This document shows, piece after piece, positions 1-7,875 of a stretch of 64,000 nucleotides of DNA. Origin of the DNA: Nocardia sp. CC227C (GTDB lineage: Bacteria; Actinomycetota; Actinomycetes; Mycobacteriales; Mycobacteriaceae); the NCBI RefSeq assembly GCF_030767025.1, contig NZ_JASITE010000010.1, forward strand, positions 124,001-188,000, in the 5' to 3' direction. A model generated the notes under the pieces. That model searched no databases. It worked only from the letters and a program-made list of their open reading frames with translations, and was not told the DNA's origin. The position numbers were made by a program, and so were the translations under genes. The first letter of the stretch is position 1; the number at the start of each line of letters is the position of its first letter.

Positions 1-1
1 G

Positions 2-1000
2 CCGGAACGATCGAAAGAGGCGAGGACGAGTTTCATCGCGGGACGATTCGGTGAATTTCCCACCCGCTGGGGTGGTCTGCAGGACCAGTTCACCCGGATC
101 GCCCGCAGTCCGTTCGGCCCGACGGAGGAGGAGGTCCGCGCCAATCTGGCGGGCGAGGCCAGCGCCGAGGCCGCGCTGGCCCTGCACGAGGCCGAGGAGC
201 CGGTCGCCGAATCGGTGCCGCGCGACCTCACCGCGGCGGCGTTCTTCGATGTCGACAACACCATGGTGCAGGGCGCGTCCATCGTGCATTTCGCGCGCGG
301 ACTGGCGGCGCGCAAGTACTTCAAGACCTCGGACCTGGTGGATATCGCCTGGAAGCAGGTGAAATTCCGGGTCAGCGGCAAGGAGAGCAGCGCCGATATG
401 GCCAGCGGCAAGGAGAAGGCGCTGTCCTTCATCGCCGGGCGCTCCACCGCCGAGTTGGCCGAACTGGGCGAGGAGATCTACGACGAGATCATCGCCGACA
501 AGATCTGGCCGGGCACCCGCGCGCTGGCGCAGATGCATCTCGACGCCGGTCAGCAGGTGTGGCTGGTCACCGCGACCCCGGTGGAGCTGGCGCAGGTCAT
601 CGCCAAGCGACTGGGTCTCACGGGTGCGCTGGGCACGGTCGCGGAGAGCCGCGACGGCGTGTTCACCGGCCGCCTGGTGGGCGACATCCTGCACGGGCTC
701 GGCAAGGCGCACGCGGTGCGCACCCTGGCGATTCGCGAGGGTCTGAACCTGAAGCGCTGCACGGCCTACTCCGACAGCCACAACGACGTGCCGATGCTCT
801 CGCTGGTGGGCACGTCGGTGGCCATCAATCCGGATTCGGATCTGCGCGAGGTGGCCAAGAATCGCGGGTGGGAGATTCGCGACTTCCGCACCGGGCGCAA
901 GGCCGCGAAGGTGGGCGTGCCGACCGCCCTGGCGCTGGGCGCCGCGGGCGGTGCGGCCGCCGCGGTCCTCACGCGCAAGCGTGAGGCCAAAGCGGGTTGA
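2..1000 (+). CDS. HAD-IB family hydrolase (phosphoserine phosphatase-like), 5' end probably outside the window
   Basis: Haloacid dehalogenase-superfamily phosphatase. Motif I FFDVDNT carries the nucleophile Asp, motif II is the Thr in WLVTATP, motif III the Lys in GLGKAH, and motif IV is AYSDSHNDVPML. The C-terminus is a short hydrophobic Ala/Gly segment followed by basic residues, so it may be membrane-tethered. The frame is open and protein-like back to base 2 with no ATG, GTG or TTG before a GTG at 215, so either the start lies upstream of the window or GTG 215 is used. The substrate cannot be told; M. tuberculosis has serB1 (Rv0505c) near the equivalent locus, but orthology is not established. 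It converges on the minus-strand 30-aa ORF that follows. Confidence 0.85.
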   Translation, partial: PERSKEARTSFIAGRFGEFPTRWGGLQDQFTRIARSPFGPTEEEVRANLAGEASAEAALALHEAEEPVAESVPRDLTAAAFFDVDNTMVQGASIVHFARGLAARKYFKTSDLVDIAWKQVKFRVSGKESSADMASGKEKALSFIAGRSTAELAELGEEIYDEIIADKIWPGTRALAQMHLDAGQQVWLVTATPVELAQVIAKRLGLTGALGTVAESRDGVFTGRLVGDILHGLGKAHAVRTLAIREGLNLKRCTAYSDSHNDVPMLSLVGTSVAINPDSDLREVAKNRGWEIRDFRTGRKAAKVGVPTALALGAAGGAAAAVLTRKREAKAG

Positions 1001-1093
1001 TCAGTGGTCATCCTTGGGGAAACCACCCACGAAGAGGATGGCGATGAGCACGGCGCTGACGATCGAGATGATCGGGATGATCCACATAGGCAT
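1001..1093 (-). CDS. 30-aa single-span membrane peptide
   Basis: Starts at ATG 1093 and encodes 30 residues, mostly one hydrophobic helix (Trp-Ile-Ile-Pro start, Ile/Val/Leu core) ending in a charged KDDH tail. Its stop codon directly abuts the stop codon of the convergent HAD gene. It lies downstream of the acyltransferase and a hairpin terminator, so it would need its own promoter or read-through. The clean membrane-peptide composition supports it; I recognise no family and its function is unknown. Confidence 0.5.
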   Translation of the reverse strand: MPMWIIPIISIVSAVLIAILFVGGFPKDDH

Positions 1094-1161
1094 GTCCGCA
1101 GACTACAGCGTGTAGTAGGTCACACTACGAGCCGTCGTAGACAAAGTGGCAGGAAACACAC

Positions 1162-1189
1162 CGGCCCCGGTCCGTCCGGACCGGGGCCG
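1162..1189 (-). terminator. Intrinsic terminator-like hairpin after the acyltransferase
   Basis: Perfect 12-bp GC-rich inverted repeat (1162-1173 with 1178-1189) around a 4-nt loop, 28 bp beyond the acyltransferase stop. No long T tract. Confidence 0.7.
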
Positions 1190-1217
1190 TTCCATATGTC
1201 ACGCCGGGGCGTCCGCC

Positions 1218-2231
1218 TCAACCGGTGAACGGATTGCGGCGCTTGGTGAGCAGCTTGTACAGCGTCTGCTGGATGTTCTCGCGCACCTGATCGGTGATCT
1301 CGAACATGGTCATCGGATCGTCCGCGTCGGCCGGTTCGTACCCGCTCGTCGGGATGGGCGCACCGAACTCGATATGCCACTTGGACGGCAGCGGCAGCGC
1401 ACCCAGCGGTCCCAGATGCGGGAACAACGGCGTCACCGGGAAGTACGGGACGCCGAGCAGGCGCGCCAGCGGCTTGATGTCCGCGAGCTTCGGGTAGATC
1501 TCCTCGGAACCGACGATCGAGCACGGGATGATCGGCACCCCGGTCTTCACCGCGGCCGAGACGAACCCGCCGCGCCCGAACCGCTGCAACTTGTACCGCT
1601 CCGAGTACGGCTTGCCGATCCCCTTGTACCCCTCGGGGAACACGCCCGCGATTTCCCCGGCGCGCAAAAGCCTTTCGGCGTCCGCCGGGCAGGCCAGGGT
1701 ATGCCCGGCCTTGCGCGCCAAGCCGCCGACGAGCGGCAGCTCGAAGACGAGATCCGCCGCCAGCAGCCGCAGCGCCCGCTGCTTCGGATGCCGATCGTGC
1801 ACGGCCAGCTGGAGCATGAGCCCGTCCAACGGCACCGTGCCCGCGTGATTGGAGACCACCAGCGCGCCACCGGACTCCGGCAGGTTCTCGATACCGCTGA
1901 CCTCCACCCGGAACCACAGCTCCGACAGCGGTCGCAGCGCCGGGAGGATCACCGACTCCAGCAGGTGCTCGTCCAAACCGAACTCGTCGACCTGGTAGTC
2001 ACCGGTGAGCCGACGACGCGCGAAGTCGGCGGTGGTGCGGACCCCGTCGGCGACGGCCCCGCGAATCAGCTCCCCCAGCGATTTCGGCTGCCGCGCTTCG
2101 GCTTCGGCCAGCCGATCGGTCAACGAGGTGACCGGACTCAGCGCGCGCTCCCCCGGCCACTGGCGCGACGGACGGTGCCGCGCCTCGAAATCCACATCGT
2201 GAAGTCGAATCACCTTCGCTACGTCGTTCAT
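1218..2231 (-). CDS. Lysophospholipid/glycerolipid acyltransferase (Rv0502-like)
   Basis: PlsC-superfamily acyltransferase, 337 aa, expected to acylate a lysophospholipid or related acceptor at the membrane. The catalytic block is NHAGTVPLDG in the middle third, and the later block FPEGYKGIGK corresponds to the substrate-binding FPEG motif. The N-terminal 100 residues are extra and basic, as in the Rv0502-like subfamily. ATG 2231 overlaps the epimerase stop by 4 bp (ATGA), so the two genes are translationally coupled. This is the last gene of the run before the 1162-1189 hairpin. The acyl donor and acceptor are not determinable here. Confidence 0.85.
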   Translation of the reverse strand: MNDVAKVIRLHDVDFEARHRPSRQWPGERALSPVTSLTDRLAEAEARQPKSLGELIRGAVADGVRTTADFARRRLTGDYQVDEFGLDEHLLESVILPALRPLSELWFRVEVSGIENLPESGGALVVSNHAGTVPLDGLMLQLAVHDRHPKQRALRLLAADLVFELPLVGGLARKAGHTLACPADAERLLRAGEIAGVFPEGYKGIGKPYSERYKLQRFGRGGFVSAAVKTGVPIIPCSIVGSEEIYPKLADIKPLARLLGVPYFPVTPLFPHLGPLGALPLPSKWHIEFGAPIPTSGYEPADADDPMTMFEITDQVRENIQQTLYKLLTKRRNPFTG

Positions 2232-3310
2232 TGGTGTGCTCCCGTCCCGGCCCCGAGCAGGCCGAGAAGTTTGTTCTCCGCGGCGTCGATCCAGCGGGGA
2301 TCGATTACGGGCCGCAACGCTGCGCCCCCTATGTAGTCGTCGAAAGCCTGCACCGTGGTCCAGCGCGGCTCGAAACCCAGTTCGGTGCGCATCCGGGTGG
2401 TGTCCAGCCCGCAGCCGAAATGGAAGTAGTCGATCTGTTCGGCGGTGAATTCCCGCATTACCGGTCCCATTATGCTGCGACCGAAGGTGCGGAAAGCCAG
2501 GAAGGGGACCGGCAATTCGATCCGGCCCGCGCGGCGGATGGCCTGTGACAGCGCCATCGCACCGTCACCCGCGACATTGAAGGTGCCGCCCGGCGCGCCC
2601 ATGGCCGCATGGGTGAGCGCCGCGATGGCGTCCTCCTCGTGCAGCAGTTGCAGCCGCGGATCGCGTCCCAGGATGGTGGGCGTGACCGGCGAACGGAAAT
2701 ACTGCACCCCGCGACCGGCCAACCGCGGTCCCACGATCGGTGAGAAGCGCAGAATGGCCGCCGAGATATCGGGACGCCGCCGTGCGAGCCCGCGCACGAA
2801 TCCCTCCACCTCGATCATGTCGCGCGCGAACCAGCCGCGTGGTGGGGTGCGCGCACTCATCTCCTCGGTGAACCGCACCGGGTCCTTCGCACTACAGCCG
2901 TACACGGCCGACGAGGACCGCACGACCACGCGACGCACGTGCTCGGACTTCTGGCAGACCGCGAACAGCTGCATCGCGCCCAAGGCGTTGATGTCCTTCA
3001 TGGCCGCGCGGCCGCCACCCGAGGGCGGCCGGGACAGTGCCGCCGGGTGGATCACCGTATCCACCTGATTTCCATCGATCACCTTGCGTATCAACGGATT
3101 TCGAATATCGGCCCGAACGAACTCGGCGCGCCCCATCCGGCGGAGCAGCTCCCGGCCCGGCTGTTTCGCGTCGACCGCGATGATCCGTTCGATGGACTCG
3201 TCGGCGGCCAGCCGGGCCACCACGTTCCCACCGAAGAACCGGCTCGCACCGGTAACCATCACAACCCGGGGCGCATGCCCGTCTCGGATGCTCGGCCCAC
3301 CGGAACCCAC
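2228..3310 (-). CDS. NAD-dependent epimerase/dehydratase (Rv0501-like)
   Basis: Extended SDR-type nucleotide-sugar epimerase or dehydratase. A Rossmann glycine motif VTGASRFFGG lies near the N-terminus, and Asp of a VDAK segment follows beta 2. The start chosen is GTG 3310, which has GGGGG 7 nt upstream; TTG 3316 is an in-frame alternative. The gene ends in an ATGA overlap with the acyltransferase. In M. tuberculosis the matching gene is annotated galE-like; the actual sugar substrate is not proven by the sequence. Confidence 0.82.
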   Translation of the reverse strand: MGSGGPSIRDGHAPRVVMVTGASRFFGGNVVARLAADESIERIIAVDAKQPGRELLRRMGRAEFVRADIRNPLIRKVIDGNQVDTVIHPAALSRPPSGGGRAAMKDINALGAMQLFAVCQKSEHVRRVVVRSSSAVYGCSAKDPVRFTEEMSARTPPRGWFARDMIEVEGFVRGLARRRPDISAAILRFSPIVGPRLAGRGVQYFRSPVTPTILGRDPRLQLLHEEDAIAALTHAAMGAPGGTFNVAGDGAMALSQAIRRAGRIELPVPFLAFRTFGRSIMGPVMREFTAEQIDYFHFGCGLDTTRMRTELGFEPRWTTVQAFDDYIGGAALRPVIDPRWIDAAENKLLGLLGAGTGAHQ

Positions 3311-3421
3311 TTGCAAGCCCCCATTTCTGTTTTTCCCGCGCTCCCAGAGTAACCGCAGGACAGGGGGTCGCCGAAGGCTATTAACCAGGATCTAACGATG
3401 AGTTCGGTCACCCGACGAAAA

Positions 3422-3458
3422 AGCTGAAGCCCGTCGCGGCGGGCGACGGGCTTCAGCT
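3422..3458 (-). terminator. Strong hairpin terminator after the small ribosomal protein gene
   Basis: Perfect 16-bp inverted repeat (3422-3437 with 3443-3458) around a 5-nt loop, 13 bp beyond the stop of the 33-aa gene. Confidence 0.8.
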
Positions 3459-3470
3459 ACGACTCAGCTC

Positions 3471-3572
3471 TTACTTGCCGAGTTTGCGACGCTGCACGCG
3501 GGTGCGACGAAGCAGCTTGCGGTGCTTCTTCTTCGACATGCGCTTGCGGCGCTTCTTGATCACAGAACCCAT
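3471..3572 (-). CDS. 33-aa AURKAIP1/COX24-domain ribosomal small-subunit protein (Rv0500B-like)
   Basis: Encodes a 33-residue, extremely basic peptide starting [19 protein letters not shown], the hallmark of the AURKAIP1/COX24 domain found as an extra small protein (bS22/bTHXc type) in actinobacterial 30S subunits. ATG 3572 is preceded by an AGGA Shine-Dalgarno. Its place between the HTH gene and the epimerase matches Rv0500B. A strong hairpin follows directly. Confidence 0.9.
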
Positions 3573-3758
3573 AGGGTTGTTCCTCGCGTTCTACTCGGGT
3601 CGTCAGCCCCGCGTCCGCGGGGTTCAACATTCCTGACCCTGCACAGTCCAAACCCGTAACGGGCCGACGAAGACCCGACGGCACCACCGGCACGTACAGG
3701 ATGCCGGTCAATGCTACCGGGCCATCGTTCGGCGAACGAAACCGGTCGGCGACCGTGC

Positions 3759-4001
3759 CTACCCGGCGTCGAAGTACGACGTCTCCAGGTAGTCGTGCAC
3801 GGCTTTGGCGTGCACCCGGAAGGATCTGCCGACCCGCACCGCGGGCAACTCTCCCGAATGCACCAACCGGTACACCGTCATCTTGGAAACCCGCATCAGA
3901 CTCGCCACTTCGGCGACCGTGAGGAACTGAGTTCCGCCGCCGATGACGTTCCCTGCGTTGATTGGGCTGTTTCCGGACCTCGCTTGACTGTTTCCCATCA
4001 T
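3759..4001 (-). CDS. Excisionase-family small HTH DNA-binding protein (Rv0500A-like)
   Basis: 80-aa protein whose C-terminal 50 residues are a MerR-like/excisionase winged helix: TVAEVASLMRVSKMTVYRLV is the helix-turn-helix, followed by a VGRSFRV wing. Such proteins include actinobacterial BldC-like regulators. ATG 4001 (or the adjacent ATG 3998) follows GGAGG at about 10 nt. It sits between proC and the ribosomal protein gene exactly as Rv0500A does. Target sites are unknown. Confidence 0.85.
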   Translation of the reverse strand: MMGNSQARSGNSPINAGNVIGGGTQFLTVAEVASLMRVSKMTVYRLVHSGELPAVRVGRSFRVHAKAVHDYLETSYFDAG

Positions 4002-4511
4002 GCGCCACTGACCTCCGGCACGTCCGCGCCGCCGGCTTCCCCACCGGCGGAACAGACACGCACGTGCTCCTTGCAGCTTATCGTGACCAGTGGGATTGCT
4101 GCGACGGGTGTGAGAAATCCACCTTTGCTGGGGCGTTTCGGAGCCCGGCAGCAAACCAGCAACTGTGTTGGATTTGCCCCTCCGCTGCGCTCCGGGGCGG
4201 GTTCGCGGCGCTGGAGGTCCCGGTTCTTCCCTCCTCCGCTCCTCCGCTTCGCTCCCCCGCTCCGTCAGTCCAGAACCGGGACGCGCCGCGAACCATACGG
4301 GGGGGCCGCTCAGCTCGGGGGAGCGGTTGGTAGGGCAGGTGTGCCTGGCTGCGAGAGCCGCTCCGGAACGGTCGCTCAGGTGGGTGCGTAGCTGCGGGAG
4401 GTGGGACCCCATCTGCGGAACCGTTGCGGAGCGGTCGCTCGGTTCCTGGGCGCGGCAGGCGTAGCGATCCGTTGGTGCCGCTCCGGGGCTGGGGCGGGAT
4501 CGGTGGAGCGG
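4002..4511. other. 510-bp gene-free stretch upstream of the HTH gene
   Basis: GC-rich spacer between the HTH gene and the end of proC. It contains runs of CTCCGCTCCT-type sequence. I see no convincing coding frame, RNA gene or clear terminator; it presumably carries the promoter of the HTH gene. Confidence 0.5.
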
Positions 4512-5330
4512 TCAGTCCGAGGACACGCCCATCTCCGCGGCGCGGTCCTTGGCGGCGTGCAGGGCCTCGTGGACCACCGCGCGCACCGCGCCGCGTTCGA
4601 GTTCGCGGACGGCGGCGGCGGTGGTGCCCGCCGGGGACGTCACGGCCGCCCGCAACTCGGCGGCAGATTGGCCGGACTCGTCCAGCAGCGCGGCCGCGCC
4701 GAGCATGGTCTGCACCACCAACTGGGACGCCACATCGCGGGTGAGGCCCAGGCCGACACCGGCGTCGATCATGGCCTCCACGATGAGGAAGAAGTAGGCC
4801 GGGCCGGAGCCCGACACGGCGGTGACGGCGTCCATCTGCGATTCGGCGACGGTGACGACCTTGCCCACCGACTCCAGCATCTCGGTGACCGTCCGCAGCT
4901 GCTCGGGGCGGGCGTAGCGGCCGGGCGCGATGGCGCTCATGCCCTGACCGACCAGCATCGGGGTATTCGGCATCACGCGCACCACCGGGAAGCCGGCGGG
5001 CAGCTTGGTCTCGAAGCGGGCGGTGGGGATACCGGCGGCCAGGGACACCAGTACCTGGTCGCGATCGTCGCCCAGCTCCGCCTTGACGAGTTCGGTCAGC
5101 ACGCCGTCCACATCGTGCGGCTTCACCGCGACCACGATCAGATCCGCGCCGACGACGGCGTCACTCACCGAATCGGTGACCCGCGACCCGAACCGCTGGG
5201 CCAGCGCCTCGGCGCGCGCCGGGACCGGCTCGACCACCACCAGATCCTTGCTCGCCCGCCCGGATTCGAGCAGGCCGGCGACCAGCGCCTCCCCGATCCG
5301 GCCTCCACCGATCACCGCAATCCTCGTCAT
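4512..5330 (-). CDS. proC: Pyrroline-5-carboxylate reductase
   Basis: Cytosolic enzyme that reduces 1-pyrroline-5-carboxylate to L-proline with NAD(P)H, the last step of proline synthesis. The Rossmann glycine motif AVIGGGRIGEA is at the N-terminus, VRVMPNTP in the middle, and the C-terminal domain has the family signature SGSGPAYFF followed by the TSPAGTT segment. At 272 aa it is the normal length. ATG 5330 is preferred over an in-frame TTG at 5339 because the usual MTRIAVIG start then results. A 14-bp palindrome lies just upstream. Confidence 0.96.
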   Translation of the reverse strand: MTRIAVIGGGRIGEALVAGLLESGRASKDLVVVEPVPARAEALAQRFGSRVTDSVSDAVVGADLIVVAVKPHDVDGVLTELVKAELGDDRDQVLVSLAAGIPTARFETKLPAGFPVVRVMPNTPMLVGQGMSAIAPGRYARPEQLRTVTEMLESVGKVVTVAESQMDAVTAVSGSGPAYFFLIVEAMIDAGVGLGLTRDVASQLVVQTMLGAAALLDESGQSAAELRAAVTSPAGTTAAAVRELERGAVRAVVHEALHAAKDRAAEMGVSSD

Positions 5331-5339
5331 GAGTTTCAA

Positions 5340-5353
5340 GGCTAGCGCTAGCC
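5340..5353. promoter_or_regulatory. 14-bp perfect palindrome immediately upstream of proC
   Basis: GGCTAGCGCTAGCC reads identically on both strands and ends 9 bp before the proC ATG. It could be a repressor operator or simply a hairpin in the leader; no regulator can be assigned. Confidence 0.35.
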
Positions 5354-5471
5354 CGCCTCGCTCCCCCGCCTCCCCGTGCCTTCAGCGCCCGGCTGAGTGC
5401 CGTCGGCGGTCTCGTACGCGCGCCTGCGTTGGGCGCCGAACCGATGTTGGGCCGTACCCGGCGAGTCCCCC

Positions 5472-6371
5472 TCAGGGCTGCTGAGGAATGAGGGCCAGTT
5501 GGCGGCTCTGCGCGACGATCGCGCCGGTGGAGTCCAGGACGAGTTGGTCCTCGTCGAACATGCGGCCGCCGATCTCCTTGGCGGAGGCGATGATTCGGAG
5601 CCAGCCGGGGGCGGGGCGGCGGCGCAGGTAGGTGGTGAGCTGGACGGTGGGTGCCCAGCCGAAGTGGCCGCGGTTCATGGGGACCGGCGGGCTCATATCG
5701 GCGGCCATCATGGCGAAGAAGGCGAAGACGTCGGCGTCGGCCTCGTCGGCGGCGAAGGGGCGGATCCACAGGCGCAGTTCGGGTTCGCCCTGCGCGCCGG
5801 TGAGGAAGGGGGCGGAGGTGCCGTCCAGGGCGACCGAGGAGCCCTGCGCGACATGGACGAGCTTGCCCATGGGGTTGTTGTCGTCGTAGGCGAGCGCGTC
5901 GGCCGACGGTTCGGGGGACATGCCCTCGGATTTGTCGGGCGCGTACACCGGCTCGATGTCGTCGAGGTGGCTGAGGGTGAAGGCGGTGTGGACCAGGGTG
6001 CGACCGCCCTGGATGAGGCCCACGTCGACCAGGCAGATCTGGCGGCCGAGCTTGCGGGTGCGCACCTCGTACTCGACCTCGCCCGGATCGGGTGCGCCGA
6101 GGAAGTCGGAGCTGGCGGCGATCGGGAACATGGCGGCGCGCTCGGGCGTGATCCGCCGCAGCCACGCCACCGCCGCCGCGGCGCTGCCCGCGACCATGGT
6201 GCCGCCGTGCAGCTTCGGCCCGATGGTCCAGATCGGCTCGATAATGCCCGCGTAGCGCCCGATCTCCGCGGATTCGGACGCCAACTCGGTCACCGCGCAC
6301 ACCCGGCTGAACGGCGCGTCGTCCGCCCCGCTGCCGACCCGTTCCCGATCGACGGTCGACTCCACTGTCAT
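5472..6371 (-). CDS. Acyl-CoA thioesterase-like (hot-dog fold) protein (Rv0499-like)
   Basis: 299-aa protein resembling two-domain TesB/acyl-CoA thioesterase-like proteins: an N-terminal half with PKLHGGTMVAG and a C-terminal half with FGWAPTVQLTTYLRRRP and GRMFDEDQLVLDSTG, typical of double hot-dog enzymes that hydrolyse acyl-CoA. Gene position matches Rv0499. ATG 6371 is preceded by a GAGGAG-type site. The natural acyl substrate is unknown. Confidence 0.75.
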   Translation of the reverse strand: MTVESTVDRERVGSGADDAPFSRVCAVTELASESAEIGRYAGIIEPIWTIGPKLHGGTMVAGSAAAAVAWLRRITPERAAMFPIAASSDFLGAPDPGEVEYEVRTRKLGRQICLVDVGLIQGGRTLVHTAFTLSHLDDIEPVYAPDKSEGMSPEPSADALAYDDNNPMGKLVHVAQGSSVALDGTSAPFLTGAQGEPELRLWIRPFAADEADADVFAFFAMMAADMSPPVPMNRGHFGWAPTVQLTTYLRRRPAPGWLRIIASAKEIGGRMFDEDQLVLDSTGAIVAQSRQLALIPQQP

Positions 6372-6592
6372 CCGCTACTCCTCCTCACTAGGTTTGTACA
6401 GCGTACGACCATGAGTGAACCGATCGGTCCCTCCGTGTTGCGAATCACCCCCGCCCCGAACGGTCCGCACCTCGCCCGACCAGGTGCGCCTGGAACCGAC
6501 GGCCCACGCCCGAACCCCACCGCCCAAGTTCGGGCGGTCCGCGCCTGCTCTCGGGCCGTCTGCTCTTACGCTCGGGCGGTCCCGTTCCTGCG

Positions 6593-6844
6593 CTCGAACC
6601 GTCCGCACCTACGCTCGAACCGTCCGCACCTACGCTCGGACCGTCCGCACCTACGCTCGAACAGTCCGCACCTACGCTCGAACAGTCCGCACCTACGCTC
6701 GAACAGTCCGCACCTACGCTCGAGCCATCCGCACCTACGCTCGAGCCATCCGCACCCACGCTCGAGCCATCCGCACCCACGCTCGAGCCATCCGCACCCA
6801 CGCTCGAGCCATCCGCACCCACGCTCGAGCCATCCGCACCCACG
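6593..6844. repeat. 21-bp tandem repeat array (12 complete units)
   Basis: Twelve head-to-tail 21-bp units of the type CTCGAACCGTCCGCACCTACG, with degenerate units on both sides (about 6550-6592 and 6845-6856). Variants are grouped along the array: two CTCGAACCG and one CTCGGACCG, then three CTCGAACAG, then six CTCGAGCCA units, a pattern expected from local unit duplication. It lies between the thioesterase start and the isomerase stop. The 21-bp period leaves all frames open, so long overlapping frames here are an artefact. Confidence 0.95.
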
Positions 6845-6919
6845 CTCGGGCGCGCCTGATGCGCAGGTGGGCAAGCGCAGATATTCCGGGCTCGCACCGC
6901 ACCGGCATCCCGGCGGCCT

Positions 6920-7861
6920 CTACCCGCGCCGAGCCCCGCTGGGCTCCGGTTCCTGGGCATCCGCCTCTGCTCCGTTGAAATGCCGCCGCGCGAACGCCAG
7001 CGCCCGATGCAGCATCGCCGCCCGATCGAAGGTGGTGCGCGCGTTCTGGGTATTGATCTCGATCACCACCTGGCCGCGGAACCCGCTGGCGCTCACCGCC
7101 GCGCCGAGTTCCACCAGCGGCTGCGAACCCTCCCCCGGGATCAGATGCTCGTCGTGCGCCGCACCCCGCCCGTCGGCCAGGTGGATGTGGGTGAGCCCGG
7201 ATCCCATCCGCTCGGCCAGCGCCAGGGGGTTCATCCCCGCGGTGGCCGTATGCGAGGTGTCGAGGGTGTAGTTCCGGAAACCGGTGTCGGTGGGGTCGTA
7301 GGACGGCGTGAAGGCCGTCAGCGACGGCCCCGGTCCCCCGCGCCGCTCCAGCCGCCGGATGGCAGCCTCGCCCCGCGCGAACAAGGTGTCGGCCACCCGC
7401 ATCGGGAACATGTTCTCCACCGCCACCGAAATCGGGCTGCTGTCCTCGAGTTCGACGATCTGCTCGGCGAATCCCTCCGCGTACCGCCGCTGCCACCGGA
7501 ACGGCGGATGCACCACCACGGTCGCCGCCCCCAATGCCTCCGCGGTGTGCACGCTGCGGGTGAGTTTCGCGATCGGGTCCGACCCCCACACCCGTTGCGA
7601 GATCAGCAGGCACGGCGCGTGCACGGCGAGCACCGGCACCTGATAGCGGTGCACCAGCGTCTGCACCGTGGAAATGCTCTGGCTGGCCGGTTCCGCCCAC
7701 ACCATGAGTTCCACGCCGTCGTAACCGAGTTCGGCCGCATACCGGAATGCGGCCTCGGTGTTCTCGGGATACACCGAGGCGGTGGACAAGCCCACCCGGA
7801 TTTCCCTGTGCCCCCCGCCGTTCTCGTGCACGACCCCCGGCGTCTGCCCGATATTCCCCAC
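6920..7861 (-). CDS. Sugar phosphate isomerase/epimerase-like TIM-barrel protein (Rv0498-like)
   Basis: 313-aa protein of the xylose-isomerase-like/AP-endonuclease-2 TIM-barrel superfamily. Typical strands are RVGLSTASVYP, GYDGVELMVW, VLAVHAPCLL, VVHPPF, SVAVENMFP, LDTSHTA and THIHLADGRG; the acidic and His residues at the strand ends would bind a divalent metal. Start GTG 7861; 14 bp separate it from the upstream membrane protein stop, so they are probably co-transcribed. The substrate is unknown. Confidence 0.8.
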   Translation of the reverse strand: MGNIGQTPGVVHENGGGHREIRVGLSTASVYPENTEAAFRYAAELGYDGVELMVWAEPASQSISTVQTLVHRYQVPVLAVHAPCLLISQRVWGSDPIAKLTRSVHTAEALGAATVVVHPPFRWQRRYAEGFAEQIVELEDSSPISVAVENMFPMRVADTLFARGEAAIRRLERRGGPGPSLTAFTPSYDPTDTGFRNYTLDTSHTATAGMNPLALAERMGSGLTHIHLADGRGAAHDEHLIPGEGSQPLVELGAAVSASGFRGQVVIEINTQNARTTFDRAAMLHRALAFARRHFNGAEADAQEPEPSGARRG

Positions 7862-7875
7862 TGCCCGCTCCCTGC

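Noticed and set aside
1146..2336. Long plus-strand frame opposite the acyltransferase
   Set aside because: Typical GC-rich antisense frame; the minus-strand gene has clear acyltransferase motifs and operon coupling.
6593..6844. CRISPR array
   Set aside because: Units are contiguous 21-bp tandem copies with no unique spacers and no cas genes nearby.
6415..6978. Long open frames on both strands through the 21-bp repeats
   Set aside because: A 21-bp period without stop codons keeps every frame open; the encoded heptad repeats have no start signals or domains and lie in the gap between two conserved genes.
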